A stretch of DNA of 64,000 nt from a virus: IMG/VR virus record IMGVR_UViG_3300032431_000001, positions 124,400 through 188,399 of that record. One strand, written 5' to 3'. The translations under genes and the position numbers were made by a program. Below, one piece after another: positions 16,023-24,990 of this stretch (position 1 is its first letter; each line of letters opens with the position of its first letter). The notes under the pieces were generated by a model that ran no database searches, was not told the origin of the DNA, and saw only the letters and a program-made list of their open reading frames with translations.

Positions 16023-16382
16023 ATGTCATCAGTCGATAAAGCGTTTTATTCTCGGTTCGCTCCTGTTCTCAATGAGCCTGGATGGTTCGAGACTGGTGCG
16101 CTAGGATACGGGAGTGTTTTCTTCAGAAATATAATTCACCAGGAACCCAGTTTTTTGATAACTGTTGGGATAGTCGTATATCCGAGTAGTTGGCGCTACT
16201 GTGCTAATTATTCGACCTTAGCTTCGGGGGGTGGTGTTGACGTTAAACCTATACGAGCGGAAGCGCCTTGGATGGAAGTGCGCGATTACTACTTACAGCA
16301 CGGTCTGTCGGCGTATGCTGCTTACAAAAAAGACTTAGCTGCGAGTATTGAAGCGGATATTGCGAAAAGTAGAAATCAATAA
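16023..16382 (+). CDS. Hypothetical protein (119 aa)
   Basis: Single-gene unit with its own promoter and a terminator at 16391. The first 80 residues are beta-rich and aromatic (EPGWFETGALGYGSVFFRNI), and the last 40 are helical (YYLQHGLSAYAAYKKDLAAS). Unrecognised. Confidence 0.5.
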   Translation: MSSVDKAFYSRFAPVLNEPGWFETGALGYGSVFFRNIIHQEPSFLITVGIVVYPSSWRYCANYSTLASGGGVDVKPIRAEAPWMEVRDYYLQHGLSAYAAYKKDLAASIEADIAKSRNQ

Positions 16383-16390
16383 TTAAAAAA

Positions 16391-16431
16391 CAAAGCCCCT
16401 TAGAATATTAACTCTAAGGGGCTTTGCTTTT
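16391..16431 (+). terminator. Intrinsic terminator
   Basis: CAAAGCCCCTTAGA and TCTAAGGGGCTTTG form the stem, followed by CTTTT; directly after the 16382 stop. Confidence 0.8.
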
Positions 16432-16497
16432 ATAAGTTTCACCGATCGCCCGTCACAACTTGTAGTAAAATAAAACCGTAGTCTTTCCATTAATTGT

Positions 16498-17124
16498 ATG
16501 TCGAAAACAAATCCTATTACGCAAGCAAGAATTCTCAAAGTATTAGATAAATTGGTAGCGCGTTGCGAAGGTAGCCCGATCGCCCACCAGATTCTGTTAG
16601 TAGCCAGTGCGAATTGCTTACCGTTGACTCGAAGTGAAGAATTAGAACGCTATGAACGGATGATACACCTGAATTCAAAATACCAAAGATTGTGCGAAGT
16701 ATTCATAAGTAGAGCGAAAAAGGTGGCTAATATCCAATCGCGACAAAATATCAGCGGAGTAATCTGGGATTATGCAGATCCAAGCGGGCGATCTCAAACG
16801 CTGAGCTTTCCTGTTTTCCACCATTTGTTAAACCCAACGGAGGGTGACAAACTTCTGCTCGCTAGCTTTAAACAGATCGTGATTGAGTATGCGATCAAGT
16901 GGGCGATCGAAAACGGTTTGACATTTTCACGGACAAATTTGGAAGGTGATACGCTGAGAATAGACGCTTTAGATATATGGGCGATCGCCCCTTTTTACGG
17001 CTGGGCGACTATTTGTATTGAGAATATTCCCAGTAATCCAGTTGAGATATTCCTTTGTTTAGGTACGCGAGGGGCGATCGAAGATGTATCAACGATGTGG
17101 ATTTACGCTAGGCGAGATTTTTGA
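16498..17124 (+). CDS. Hypothetical protein (208 aa)
   Basis: Soluble alpha/beta protein with no motif I recognise. The N-terminal third is helical (QARILKVLDKLVARCEGSP), and the C-terminal part is hydrophobic and beta-like (AIAPFYGWATICIENIP). It stands alone between two terminators, so it is transcribed separately from the tail genes that face it. Confidence 0.5.
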   Translation: MSKTNPITQARILKVLDKLVARCEGSPIAHQILLVASANCLPLTRSEELERYERMIHLNSKYQRLCEVFISRAKKVANIQSRQNISGVIWDYADPSGRSQTLSFPVFHHLLNPTEGDKLLLASFKQIVIEYAIKWAIENGLTFSRTNLEGDTLRIDALDIWAIAPFYGWATICIENIPSNPVEIFLCLGTRGAIEDVSTMWIYARRDF

Positions 17125-17173
17125 CAAAAAAAAGGGGGGCGATCGGATAATTCCGATCGCCCCCCTTTTTTTT
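17125..17173. terminator. Bidirectional terminator
   Basis: Long perfect palindrome (A-run, GGGGGGCGATCGGA, then the complement and T-run) between convergent genes; works on either strand. Confidence 0.9.
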
Positions 17174-17194
17174 ATCAAAAGTCAACGCCAAAGA

Positions 17195-17226
17195 AAAACC
17201 GCCTATTTAATCAGAATAAGCGGCTC
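17195..17226 (-). terminator. Leftward terminator after the tail gene block
   Basis: On the minus strand AGCCGCTTATT pairs with AAATAGGCGG and is followed by TTTTTC. It ends the leftward transcript of the 17278-22522 genes. Confidence 0.65.
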
Positions 17227-17277
17227 CCGTATGAATGTGTCTCGCCGCTAATTTAATAACGACTCAATTATTATACG

Positions 17278-18303
17278 CTAAGTTTTTGCGTTATCGTTTT
17301 TTGCTTTCGCTTTATCTAAAATTGCTTTTACTTTTTTGTATTTTTCCTTTCCGACTTCGCTACGACCTTCGTAATACGCTTCGATATTGTCACGAAAAAA
17401 CGATGATACTTTGTCCGCCACATCGCGAGCTACAGTTTCCATGTTTTTTTCAGCGTCCCCGATCGCCTTGGTCGCCGCTTCAAATCCGGCAATTGTCGCA
17501 GATCCGATGTCGTTCATCATTTCCTGGGTGTTGCGTCCGACTCGCTTGAGTTGTTCGAGGGTTTCGGCTTGAGCCTCTTTACGGTTGATTTCGTTTTGTA
17601 CTTTTTTGCGAGAGCCTTCGTAGAATTCTTCGTCCGACATATTTTTTTGAGTTACAGCCGCAATAACTCCGTCGGCAGCGTTTTTGAAGGTTTGGATTAC
17701 AACTTCTTTTAACGTCTGACTTTTGATTGGTGTGCCCAGGTCGCTCAGCGTTTTATCGAGCGATACCGTAGCGCGACTCTTAGCTTCAAATGTCATCTCT
17801 TCATGTTCATAATCGTTCACGTCGAGAATTAATTCAGTGATCAGCGTATTCGCTTCACGTTTGGACAAAACTTCTTGTAATGCGTAATCAAGATCCGATA
17901 TTACTCTTTCCCGTTCGTCAATGTCGATCTCTTTTAGGTCATTCCCCGACAAAGCGACCGCAGGGGCTAATTTTTTCAACAGCTTGTCCCGAAACGCAGC
18001 TTCACCGCCAGTTATTTTATTCCAAATCTTCACTACTGCGTTCGTCGATCCTGCGAGTTTTTTGGCAATTGTGGCGATCGCCTCTTTGCGTTCGGGTGTA
18101 TCGGCTTTCCATACCTTCTGCTCTTTATCGAGATATAAGTTCAGTTTTTCACCATCGGACATAGCTGAAGGTGATGTTGTCCAACGGCCGTCAGGTGAGC
18201 GAACTCGGTTTTGCTGGCGATCGAAATCAGACAATTCTGCGTCAGCCAACATTAATTGAATCTCTAAAATATTTAATTGAAATTCAGTATAAGAATCGTA
18301 CAT
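17278..18303 (-). CDS. Hypothetical phage structural protein with coiled coils (341 aa)
   Basis: The ATG at 18303 (MYDSYTEF) is preferred; an in-frame TTG at 18312 also exists. Residues about 28-50 carry RQQNRVRSPDGRWTTSPSAM, a turn seen in many phage virion proteins but not diagnostic. The rest is Lys/Glu/Ala-rich and helical throughout, ending in a basic tail (KAILDKAKAKNDNAKT). It is the last gene of the tube-sheath block. A tail or core-associated role is inferred from position only. A terminator-like hairpin sits 11 bases before its ATG. Confidence 0.45.
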   Translation of the reverse strand: MYDSYTEFQLNILEIQLMLADAELSDFDRQQNRVRSPDGRWTTSPSAMSDGEKLNLYLDKEQKVWKADTPERKEAIATIAKKLAGSTNAVVKIWNKITGGEAAFRDKLLKKLAPAVALSGNDLKEIDIDERERVISDLDYALQEVLSKREANTLITELILDVNDYEHEEMTFEAKSRATVSLDKTLSDLGTPIKSQTLKEVVIQTFKNAADGVIAAVTQKNMSDEEFYEGSRKKVQNEINRKEAQAETLEQLKRVGRNTQEMMNDIGSATIAGFEAATKAIGDAEKNMETVARDVADKVSSFFRDNIEAYYEGRSEVGKEKYKKVKAILDKAKAKNDNAKT

Positions 18304-18314
18304 TTTAATCAACC

Positions 18315-18348
18315 AAAAAATACCGCAGCTCTTTGTAGCGCTGCGGTG
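18315..18348 (-). terminator. Terminator-like hairpin just upstream of a start codon
   Basis: On the minus strand CACCGCAGCG and GCTGCGGT pair, then ATTTTTT follows. It lies between the tube gene stop (18356) and the ATG at 18303, so read-through is needed for the downstream gene. Confidence 0.7.
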
Positions 18349-18355
18349 TTAATCC

Positions 18356-18937
18356 CTAAACAATACCAGCTCTACCAGTCATTCGGTTAAATCTGTTTTG
18401 GTTTTGCAGATCGCCCAACGCTATTCCTCTAGCAGCGGCTCTGGTAACAACGCGCGCATCGTCGTAGGAAATAGTGCATTCCAACATAGTCGCACCGTCA
18501 CCGTCGGTCGAGTCGATGTCGGCATCCGGTATCGTGTACTTCATACACCACACACCTTCCAGGTCTGCGAACGCGGATTTCAAGTCATCTCCAGACTCTG
18601 CGAACTGACCGGGCTTACCTGTAAAAGTTCTCAGGAATTCGATTTCTGCGTTGCGTTTGTAGTTTGGGTCCACCCCAGCAAGCCCTTTGTCAACAGCCTG
18701 CTCGAACCAATCAAGATACGATTCCCGTGAAGTATCGTCCGAGAAGTGCAACGTGATCGTAAATTCACCGGGTTCCACGCGCCCGCCAGTGACTTTCGTG
18801 CCATCGGGCAGTTCGATCGCCCCAACGGCCACATCAATTGTACCTCGCTGAGTAATCACAATTTCTGGCAGTCCAGCAACGCGGAAGCGCTGCTTCGCCT
18901 TTTTGAAAATATTTTGCTGTAATGTTTGTTTTTGCAT
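18356..18937 (-). CDS. Phage tail tube protein (193 aa), probable
   Basis: Directly downstream of the sheath gene, the usual place for the tube gene in contractile phages. Size and composition fit the tube fold: beta-rich with a long central loop. VEPGEFTITLHFSDDTSRE and the C-terminal CTISYDDARVV are typical of sheath-tube pairs, and it has a helix around residues 75-90. It would polymerise as hexameric rings inside the sheath. I infer the call mainly from gene order and fold pattern. Confidence 0.65.
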   Translation of the reverse strand: MQKQTLQQNIFKKAKQRFRVAGLPEIVITQRGTIDVAVGAIELPDGTKVTGGRVEPGEFTITLHFSDDTSRESYLDWFEQAVDKGLAGVDPNYKRNAEIEFLRTFTGKPGQFAESGDDLKSAFADLEGVWCMKYTIPDADIDSTDGDGATMLECTISYDDARVVTRAAARGIALGDLQNQNRFNRMTGRAGIV

Positions 18938-19007
18938 GGAATAACAATTTCCGAACTAAAGGATTGAAAGCCGCCGCAACCTCACTTGCTCCGGCGGAGA
19001 AAGAAGA

Positions 19008-21995
19008 TTACATCCGACCTAGAATCGAAGGTCCGGTATTTATTACGAGGCGTTCAACTATCCCAGTAGGCGTCCAGACAAAGTTGGCGGTCAGTACGCC
19101 GTTAATGATTTCAATAAGTTGGTCGCCATTTTGTCCTCCGCCCACAGATGAATTTGCGTCAACATCCTGCCCTGTGTTAATCCGAACAGCTTCATCGAAC
19201 GTAAGATATTGCGAGAAAACGCCTTTTTTGTATTCTCGTCTCGCAAATCCTTTTAGAATCATGCGGAACTGAGCGGCTAGTTCTGGCTGGTTCGGTCGGA
19301 ACACAAGTTCTTGCAGATTATCTACTTCGATAAAGATCCGGTTGTAGTTAGACTGGCAACGTCGGATGTGCAGAAATACATAGGCAGGGGTAAGGCTGGG
19401 AGCACGACCGCCCCAAACGATGATGTTGCCTTCACTGTACTTGAGCATTTGAACGCCCGAAGTATTGGCGATCACTTCATCCGATCGCCCGATCTCGAAC
19501 GGTAGACCGATCGCCCTGGGCAATCTTGCAGCGCGTCCGGCGAACAAAACGTGATACCCGGAATTGTTGACAGCGAATAGAGACTCGCCACCCATAATAT
19601 CCCCGACTGCCGACACCATCCTTTTACCGGCCCCGAAAGGTGAAGCGATGTAAATATATGACGGAGCCACTACCGAGGTGAAGTCGTTGCGACCAAGCTC
19701 TTGCTTGATATACGATTCGATACTTGCTGCGGTTGTCAAATATACAGGCAGTTCGTATCGAAACTCGTAGGATCTAGCTTCGGCATAAGCAGCCCCTGCT
19801 TTATTGACTGTAATTGAACTAATACCCGGAAACGCCAAACGCACTAAGCCGAGGTTTCGCCCATAAGTGGCATTTTCTACGTGATTATCGTCAACGTCTA
19901 CGTACTTCGTCCAATAGTAAGGAATCGTGTTTGCCGTATTCCCGTCGTAGCCCCCTTTGAGGTTTATCGGGTAGCTAACGAAAAACGAATTTCCAGTTTG
20001 GATCGCTACGGTCAAGTTATTTCCGACACCTACATATAGATACCCGGCTTTTCTTGCTTTTGTCTGAGCTGGTACGTTACTGGTAAACGCCATCTCCAAA
20101 AGAAGTTCGGTATCGCTGACAATACGAACAATCTTCCGCGCTTCTTCAGAATGGGGGCTGTAGAGGTAATCTCCGATCACCACACTACTCAAGAAAGTCG
20201 TACTCACGCCGTTGACAGTGGTTCCGATTGATGCGATCGAGCCTTCGAGATCGACCGGCGCGTAAGCTTCTTTGATTCGGATTGTGTTGCGATACTGATC
20301 GTAGGGCGACAGGAAAATCGAGCTACTGATTGTTTTTTCGTAATCGATATCAGCTACCGTATACAGTCGAGTCTGTGTCACAGCTAAGGCTTTACTGCCG
20401 ACGATCGGGCGAACGTCGGAATCTTCGGCGGTCGTATAAGTGCTCGTCCACAACGATTTGGCGCTAATCCAAGCCAGGATATTTTCGCCGGAACTACGAT
20501 AACCTACGTTACCCAACGTGTCGGAGACTACGGTATCGACGAATAGTGGATCACTCGGATCGAGGCTGGCGTCAGGAATATACAGGACTTGAGAATTATT
20601 GAAGAAAATTCGTAACGAAAAGTGCGTCTCTGGACGACTTTCGCCTAGAGCAATCTCGACGGCTAAACCTTCCCCAGCGGGCTGCAACAGCTTTACACTC
20701 GCGCGCTTCGATTGCTTTGCTAAACGTACATTTGTGAAGTCTCCAGAAAACGGCTTCTCTACTGTTAAAGAAGTCGCGCTAGGAATGCTGGTAACTTTGA
20801 TCGCTTCGCCGGCTCGAAACGGATCTACTACATAATCGCCGATTTGAACTTGCGTAGTGAACGCTGTAGTCGTACCCGTAATTGTCAAGCCTGCTTGCTC
20901 GATTTGGGTGCCGGCAGAAAGCGCCGCGGTAAACCCAGAGGTCAATGTCAGCGAAGTTGCACTGGTGATTTCAGCGATTGTACGACCTTGGCGCATTCCT
21001 CCGATTGTCGCAAAAATCATGTTTCCGACGCTCAGATCGGTGTTGAACGCCGTACCGAGACCAGTGACTGTTTTGTTGTCACGGAACATTGTTTGCCCTG
21101 CAACATTTCCTCCGGTATAGGAATCAGCAACTGTTAACGTCGTGTCTGAAGTGATAGATATCACGACCCGACCTTCGGTATCAAGGTAGATACTATCCCC
21201 AACATCGAGTTCCGTGACGAAAGAAGTTCCGGTTCCCGTGAGAACATTATCGGTTACTGTTACTGTCCCTACAATCGGTTGCAACAGCGGAAAAGTGATT
21301 GTTCCTGTGATATTTGGGTAGTGATCATATGTTGCTGTCCCAGTTAATACGCTAGGTCCACTCACCCCTTCTTGCAATAAATTCCACTGAGCGCCACAAG
21401 TAAATACGGCTTCTCCCGCGAGCCCGATCGCCTGTGTGTTGGCGACAACTACAAACCGCTTGCCCGGAACGGCCTCGAATTCTACTTCCGCCCCAACATA
21501 TTCGTTGGCTAACGTACCTGGAGCGACAACTGTAAAGCTGCGGGCAGAAGCGACTAATACGGGTGTCGCTGTAATTTCGGATTCTTGCCCACCCCAGCGA
21601 CCTTCGTTTGCTGCTTCGATTTCGAGAGCGTCAGCCCCCAACGAGTTCTTGAAAACTTTTTTCGCCCGTTTCGCTTTGCCATCAACCTCGATGCGGGTTA
21701 ACCAAAGCAATCCGGCACCAGATCCGTTTTGCCAGAATCCTTCGACCGCATCGGGAGTTTGTTGGCTCGCGTCCGGGTAGATTCCCCAGTTAGAAGATTT
21801 CGGATCACCAAAAATTTCGAGGTACTGCTTGCGCGACGTGACTGGAATTGGGGTTCCCATTGGCCCACGACGCATGATTCCGCCGAACCACACGCTACCG
21901 TAGCGCGGGTCTGCCAGGATGTTCGATGCGGGTCTTTCTTCTACTGAAACACCTGGAGCGCCTGGAGGCGCGCCGTAACGTCGAATGACGACCAT
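19008..21995 (-). CDS. Tail sheath protein with inserted beta repeats (995 aa)
   Basis: The N-terminus GAPPGAPGVSVEERPASNI and the C-terminal region (KYSEGNIIVWGGRA, then AAQFRMILKGFARREYKKGV and RINTGQDVD) are hallmarks of the contractile sheath family, whose protomers slide to shorten the tail. AAGGAAAAACT precedes the ATG. Four related units of about 60 residues occur at roughly 248-302, 304-365, 368-425 and 588-645, each with TGxxTxF, then (V/I)GDxI and I.S.T.LT. They make the protein longer than usual sheaths and probably decorate the outside. Confidence 0.88.
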   Translation of the reverse strand: MVVIRRYGAPPGAPGVSVEERPASNILADPRYGSVWFGGIMRRGPMGTPIPVTSRKQYLEIFGDPKSSNWGIYPDASQQTPDAVEGFWQNGSGAGLLWLTRIEVDGKAKRAKKVFKNSLGADALEIEAANEGRWGGQESEITATPVLVASARSFTVVAPGTLANEYVGAEVEFEAVPGKRFVVVANTQAIGLAGEAVFTCGAQWNLLQEGVSGPSVLTGTATYDHYPNITGTITFPLLQPIVGTVTVTDNVLTGTGTSFVTELDVGDSIYLDTEGRVVISITSDTTLTVADSYTGGNVAGQTMFRDNKTVTGLGTAFNTDLSVGNMIFATIGGMRQGRTIAEITSATSLTLTSGFTAALSAGTQIEQAGLTITGTTTAFTTQVQIGDYVVDPFRAGEAIKVTSIPSATSLTVEKPFSGDFTNVRLAKQSKRASVKLLQPAGEGLAVEIALGESRPETHFSLRIFFNNSQVLYIPDASLDPSDPLFVDTVVSDTLGNVGYRSSGENILAWISAKSLWTSTYTTAEDSDVRPIVGSKALAVTQTRLYTVADIDYEKTISSSIFLSPYDQYRNTIRIKEAYAPVDLEGSIASIGTTVNGVSTTFLSSVVIGDYLYSPHSEEARKIVRIVSDTELLLEMAFTSNVPAQTKARKAGYLYVGVGNNLTVAIQTGNSFFVSYPINLKGGYDGNTANTIPYYWTKYVDVDDNHVENATYGRNLGLVRLAFPGISSITVNKAGAAYAEARSYEFRYELPVYLTTAASIESYIKQELGRNDFTSVVAPSYIYIASPFGAGKRMVSAVGDIMGGESLFAVNNSGYHVLFAGRAARLPRAIGLPFEIGRSDEVIANTSGVQMLKYSEGNIIVWGGRAPSLTPAYVFLHIRRCQSNYNRIFIEVDNLQELVFRPNQPELAAQFRMILKGFARREYKKGVFSQYLTFDEAVRINTGQDVDANSSVGGGQNGDQLIEIINGVLTANFVWTPTGIVERLVINTGPSILGRM

Positions 21996-22020
21996 AGTTT
22001 TTCCTTTGAGAAATTGAACA

Positions 22021-22049
22021 AAAAAAATCGATGCTGTAAAGCACCGATT
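22021..22049 (-). terminator. Leftward terminator between 22103 gene and sheath
   Basis: On the minus strand AATCGGTGC and GCATCGATT pair around TTTACA and are followed by a seven-T run. It lies 25 bp before the sheath ATG, so it may tune expression between the two genes. Confidence 0.7.
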
Positions 22050-22102
22050 AAAGTTGGCTGAGAATATTAGCTGTGATTTTTAACTGAGCGAACTGACACG
22101 AG

Positions 22103-22522
22103 TTACGTTTCTCCTGCCGGCAGCGAAAGCATTCCGTTGCCGTCGTAATTTCCGTCTACACGGATTTGGATCACTCTCTCGAAGATGGTACGCTCTCCGC
22201 CATTGGGAGACATCCGACTCGGCGCGAAGCCTTCTTGGCGTTCCAATTTGTCGAGCTGAGCTGATGTCATTTTTAACAGCGGATCGTCTTCTTGGATTAC
22301 ACCCAAGTCCGTTCCGAAAATTAAAGATTGTGCGTAAGGTAATTTTTTGAGGAAATCGTCAACAACTTTGATCTCGTCTAGCGTCAGATCAGCCATTTCC
22401 GTGGAGATAAATATCTCCTCTGATAACTCTGGATGTCGGCGATCGCCTTTAAATCCTTTCGGATAGGGAATTTGAAGAGGCTCTACCGGACGTGCCAGCG
22501 CCGTTTGTCGGATTCGGGGCAT
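22103..22522 (-). CDS. Hypothetical phage protein (139 aa; up to 176 aa)
   Basis: The frame opens at a GTG at 22633, but that start would sit over the rightward promoter at 22627; the ATG at 22522 (MPRIRQTALARPVEPL) looks more natural. The middle is helical and acidic (EMADLTLDEIKVVDDFLKKL), and the end is beta (RVIQIRVDGNYDGNGML). Unrecognised. Its position just upstream of the sheath suggests a tail completion or neck protein, as inference only. Confidence 0.45.
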   Translation of the reverse strand: MPRIRQTALARPVEPLQIPYPKGFKGDRRHPELSEEIFISTEMADLTLDEIKVVDDFLKKLPYAQSLIFGTDLGVIQEDDPLLKMTSAQLDKLERQEGFAPSRMSPNGGERTIFERVIQIRVDGNYDGNGMLSLPAGET

Positions 22523-22626
22523 AGATTTTTGTAGCGTCAATCTAAGCCGAATACCTACCCAGCTTAAATTGATCGCCGGGTAGGGTTTGATGATTGAAAT
22601 ATTCCTTTCATAGTAGCAAGCCTCGG

Positions 22627-22655
22627 TTGACACTGCAATAGGCTCGTGCTAGTAT
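22627..22655 (+). promoter_or_regulatory. Strong sigma70-type promoter for the fibre operon
   Basis: A perfect TTGACA (22627-22632), 17 bp, then TAGTAT (22650-22655). Its transcript would meet a strong terminator about 35 bases later. Confidence 0.7.
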
Positions 22656-22693
22656 TCGGGAAGAAATTAACACAAAAAAGACGAACTTTAAAA

Positions 22694-22722
22694 AAGCGTC
22701 AGCCGATCGGCTGACGCTTTTT
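22694..22722 (+). terminator. Terminator in the leader of the fibre operon
   Basis: Perfect palindrome AGCGTCAGCCGATCGGCTGACGCT flanked by A- and T-runs. It lies between the promoter at 22627 and the ATG at 22751, so it acts as an attenuator unless bypassed. Confidence 0.85.
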
Positions 22723-22750
22723 GCGTTTTAATAAGTTTTGTTACCAAATT

Positions 22751-24985
22751 ATGACGAACGCTTTCAACAAGACACCAAATGATTGGGCGGTACTTCAGGT
22801 AACGCCCGCAAGCGAAACAGATCCGCGAGTGCCTATGGCTGCGGAGTTAGCGCTTAACAGTCGTATTGAATCCTTTACTACCTGGAAATCCCGCCTATAC
22901 CAGGGTTGGCTCACGACACCTTCGGTATCTGTTACATCTCCGAGAACTTTGGTATTAACGGGAGGGGTCGCGCTTGTACCTTCCTACAGCGAATACAAGC
23001 TAGAGGTTGCAGGAACTTTAGCAATTCCCGCGATTCCGAGTCCCGGCTCTGTAGTGAAGCGGGACGATTTTTTGTCGCTCGTCGTAGTCGCAGTCGAGTT
23101 TAACAAAGACCACGATCAAACACTTGGGGAAGTAACTTTTTCTTATAGAAAGCCTGTGGCTGGTGGTACTTTCTCCATCGAAAGCACTCAAAAAGAAAAT
23201 ACTCGCCGAATGCGATCGGTGTGGTTTATGGTTTTAAGTCCGCAGCAGATTACGGGCGACGATTTTATCGCCGCTTTACCTCAAAATGCTTCTAGCGACA
23301 AAATTCTTAGTGTCGCTAACAAAACCGCTCAGGGCTTCAGTATCGGAGACCACAGAATTTACGCTCTCGATCCTGCTTTGACTTCTGGACAAACCTACAA
23401 AGTTTTTTCGGAATCTGGGTACGCTTTACCACTGCTGCAAGTACGCAGACTGCAAAACTTCCTTGAAAGAGGTTACGTCTGGGGAAATGGCGGTGAAGGT
23501 AATTTGGCGAAGGACGTACATCTGAGTGATATCTCGGAATTAGCGTTACCCGCGCAAAATGACGATCTAGTTCGTCAAAGGGTTTTGCAAGTATTTTCGG
23601 GAATTCCTGCGAAGGGCTTTACTTATTCTCGAACAGTTCAGAATTTGCTCGCCGGTAACGTATCTGGCAATCCAGGTAGACCCGGAGAGTCAGCGTCTTC
23701 TCCAAATGGTTCTGTTTGTTTGGCTAACGATCAGCGGGTTAGTTTTACTAATCAGCAAATTACCCAAAAGCTTGCCTGTCTACCAACAACTGCCGGTAGC
23801 GACGGGACTGGGAATGCGATCGTAACTTATCCGCTAAATTCAAACGCTCCACTGGGTACGCGCTTTTCCGAAAAACGCGAAGATCATAAAATCTACGCGA
23901 CGGACGGGAGTGATCAAACTCCTTTTGGGGTGTTTCAGAATTTGGGGGCGACCGGCGCACTGACTTGGATCGCCGACTCAAACTCGACAATCAACCCGGG
24001 AAACACTTGCTACTTTGTTCCTGGGGTAAATTTTCCCGCAGGCTCTGGATTCTCCGTTCCGTTTGATAAATGCGAAGCGGGTTGGGCGAACGGAGTGGTG
24101 ATGGATGCGGGCAACGTCTTGGACGCCATGAACGATCTTTCTAGCTACCAAGCACCAACCGCAAGTCAGGATTTTATTGCGGTCTTCGGCAAAGAACGCG
24201 CAGCCCTTCACTATATATATAAGAAGATTTCTGTTGTTTCCGATGGATTAGGGGTGATCGTCATTCCTTTGTCAGAGCGCGGAGTTTTTGCTTTTATTCA
24301 AGGCGTGGCTGGGCGGATAGACAGACCAGTTGTTACCGGATTAAATGCGAATACAACTTACGCGGCGTTGGTTTACTATCCTCCGCGATCGACAGAGCAA
24401 TGGCAGTGGCAGTTTCGATACTGCTCTTACCAGGGATTGAATGATGCGACGCTCCTGAATAATGCCGAAATAATTTCAGCACCTATTTTATTTGCACATA
24501 CCCAGGGTGCTGGCACAAGTGCTTTCTTTGGAGATTCGGAATTAAAATATTCTGCAATTTCCATGCAGCTACCTGTGGGGAATTCGAGTAGCAAGCATTA
24601 CGAGCTTAATACGCCGATCAACTTGCCTGGAGAAAACTACGCTGATCCGATTTCGTTCCGAGAGTTGCAGGCAGTTCCCGGTACCGGGTGTTCACTACCT
24701 CGTCTAGGGCGCAAGACTGTTTTTGTCGGTAGCAACGCAAATGCTTTGCGAACTTTAGCTGGAGCGCTGCACCTTGGCGACGGCTCTACACCATCAACGG
24801 AAAGTCGTCTTGGCTGCCAAGTCCCAACGTTGTCTACAAATCGCGTCTTTCAAGGCGTACTGTGTATTGGACTTTTGGCGGGCGATCGTAAATACTTGGC
24901 GGTAGCGACTGTTAACACCAAGGGTAGTGAATCTTTGATCTTCGATAGCGCAAACGGCATCGGGTTCGATGTCTTCAAGATGTAA
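22751..24985 (+). CDS. Large tail/baseplate-associated structural protein (744 aa)
   Basis: The ATG at 22751 is chosen because the upstream TTG at 22721 lies in the terminator tail. The N-terminus (TPNDWAVLQVTPASETDPRV) and the long beta-rich body resemble phage baseplate or fibre-attachment proteins. No receptor-binding fold can be named by eye. It is the first gene of a rightward operon that continues with a Kelch-like protein and two fibre-like proteins, so it probably links fibres to the baseplate. Confidence 0.55.
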   Translation: MTNAFNKTPNDWAVLQVTPASETDPRVPMAAELALNSRIESFTTWKSRLYQGWLTTPSVSVTSPRTLVLTGGVALVPSYSEYKLEVAGTLAIPAIPSPGSVVKRDDFLSLVVVAVEFNKDHDQTLGEVTFSYRKPVAGGTFSIESTQKENTRRMRSVWFMVLSPQQITGDDFIAALPQNASSDKILSVANKTAQGFSIGDHRIYALDPALTSGQTYKVFSESGYALPLLQVRRLQNFLERGYVWGNGGEGNLAKDVHLSDISELALPAQNDDLVRQRVLQVFSGIPAKGFTYSRTVQNLLAGNVSGNPGRPGESASSPNGSVCLANDQRVSFTNQQITQKLACLPTTAGSDGTGNAIVTYPLNSNAPLGTRFSEKREDHKIYATDGSDQTPFGVFQNLGATGALTWIADSNSTINPGNTCYFVPGVNFPAGSGFSVPFDKCEAGWANGVVMDAGNVLDAMNDLSSYQAPTASQDFIAVFGKERAALHYIYKKISVVSDGLGVIVIPLSERGVFAFIQGVAGRIDRPVVTGLNANTTYAALVYYPPRSTEQWQWQFRYCSYQGLNDATLLNNAEIISAPILFAHTQGAGTSAFFGDSELKYSAISMQLPVGNSSSKHYELNTPINLPGENYADPISFRELQAVPGTGCSLPRLGRKTVFVGSNANALRTLAGALHLGDGSTPSTESRLGCQVPTLSTNRVFQGVLCIGLLAGDRKYLAVATVNTKGSESLIFDSANGIGFDVFKM

Positions 24986-24990
24986 ACACC

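Noticed and set aside
20844-21137. Plus-strand Cys/Arg-rich ORFs within the sheath gene
   Set aside because: Antisense shadows of a clearly coding sheath sequence.
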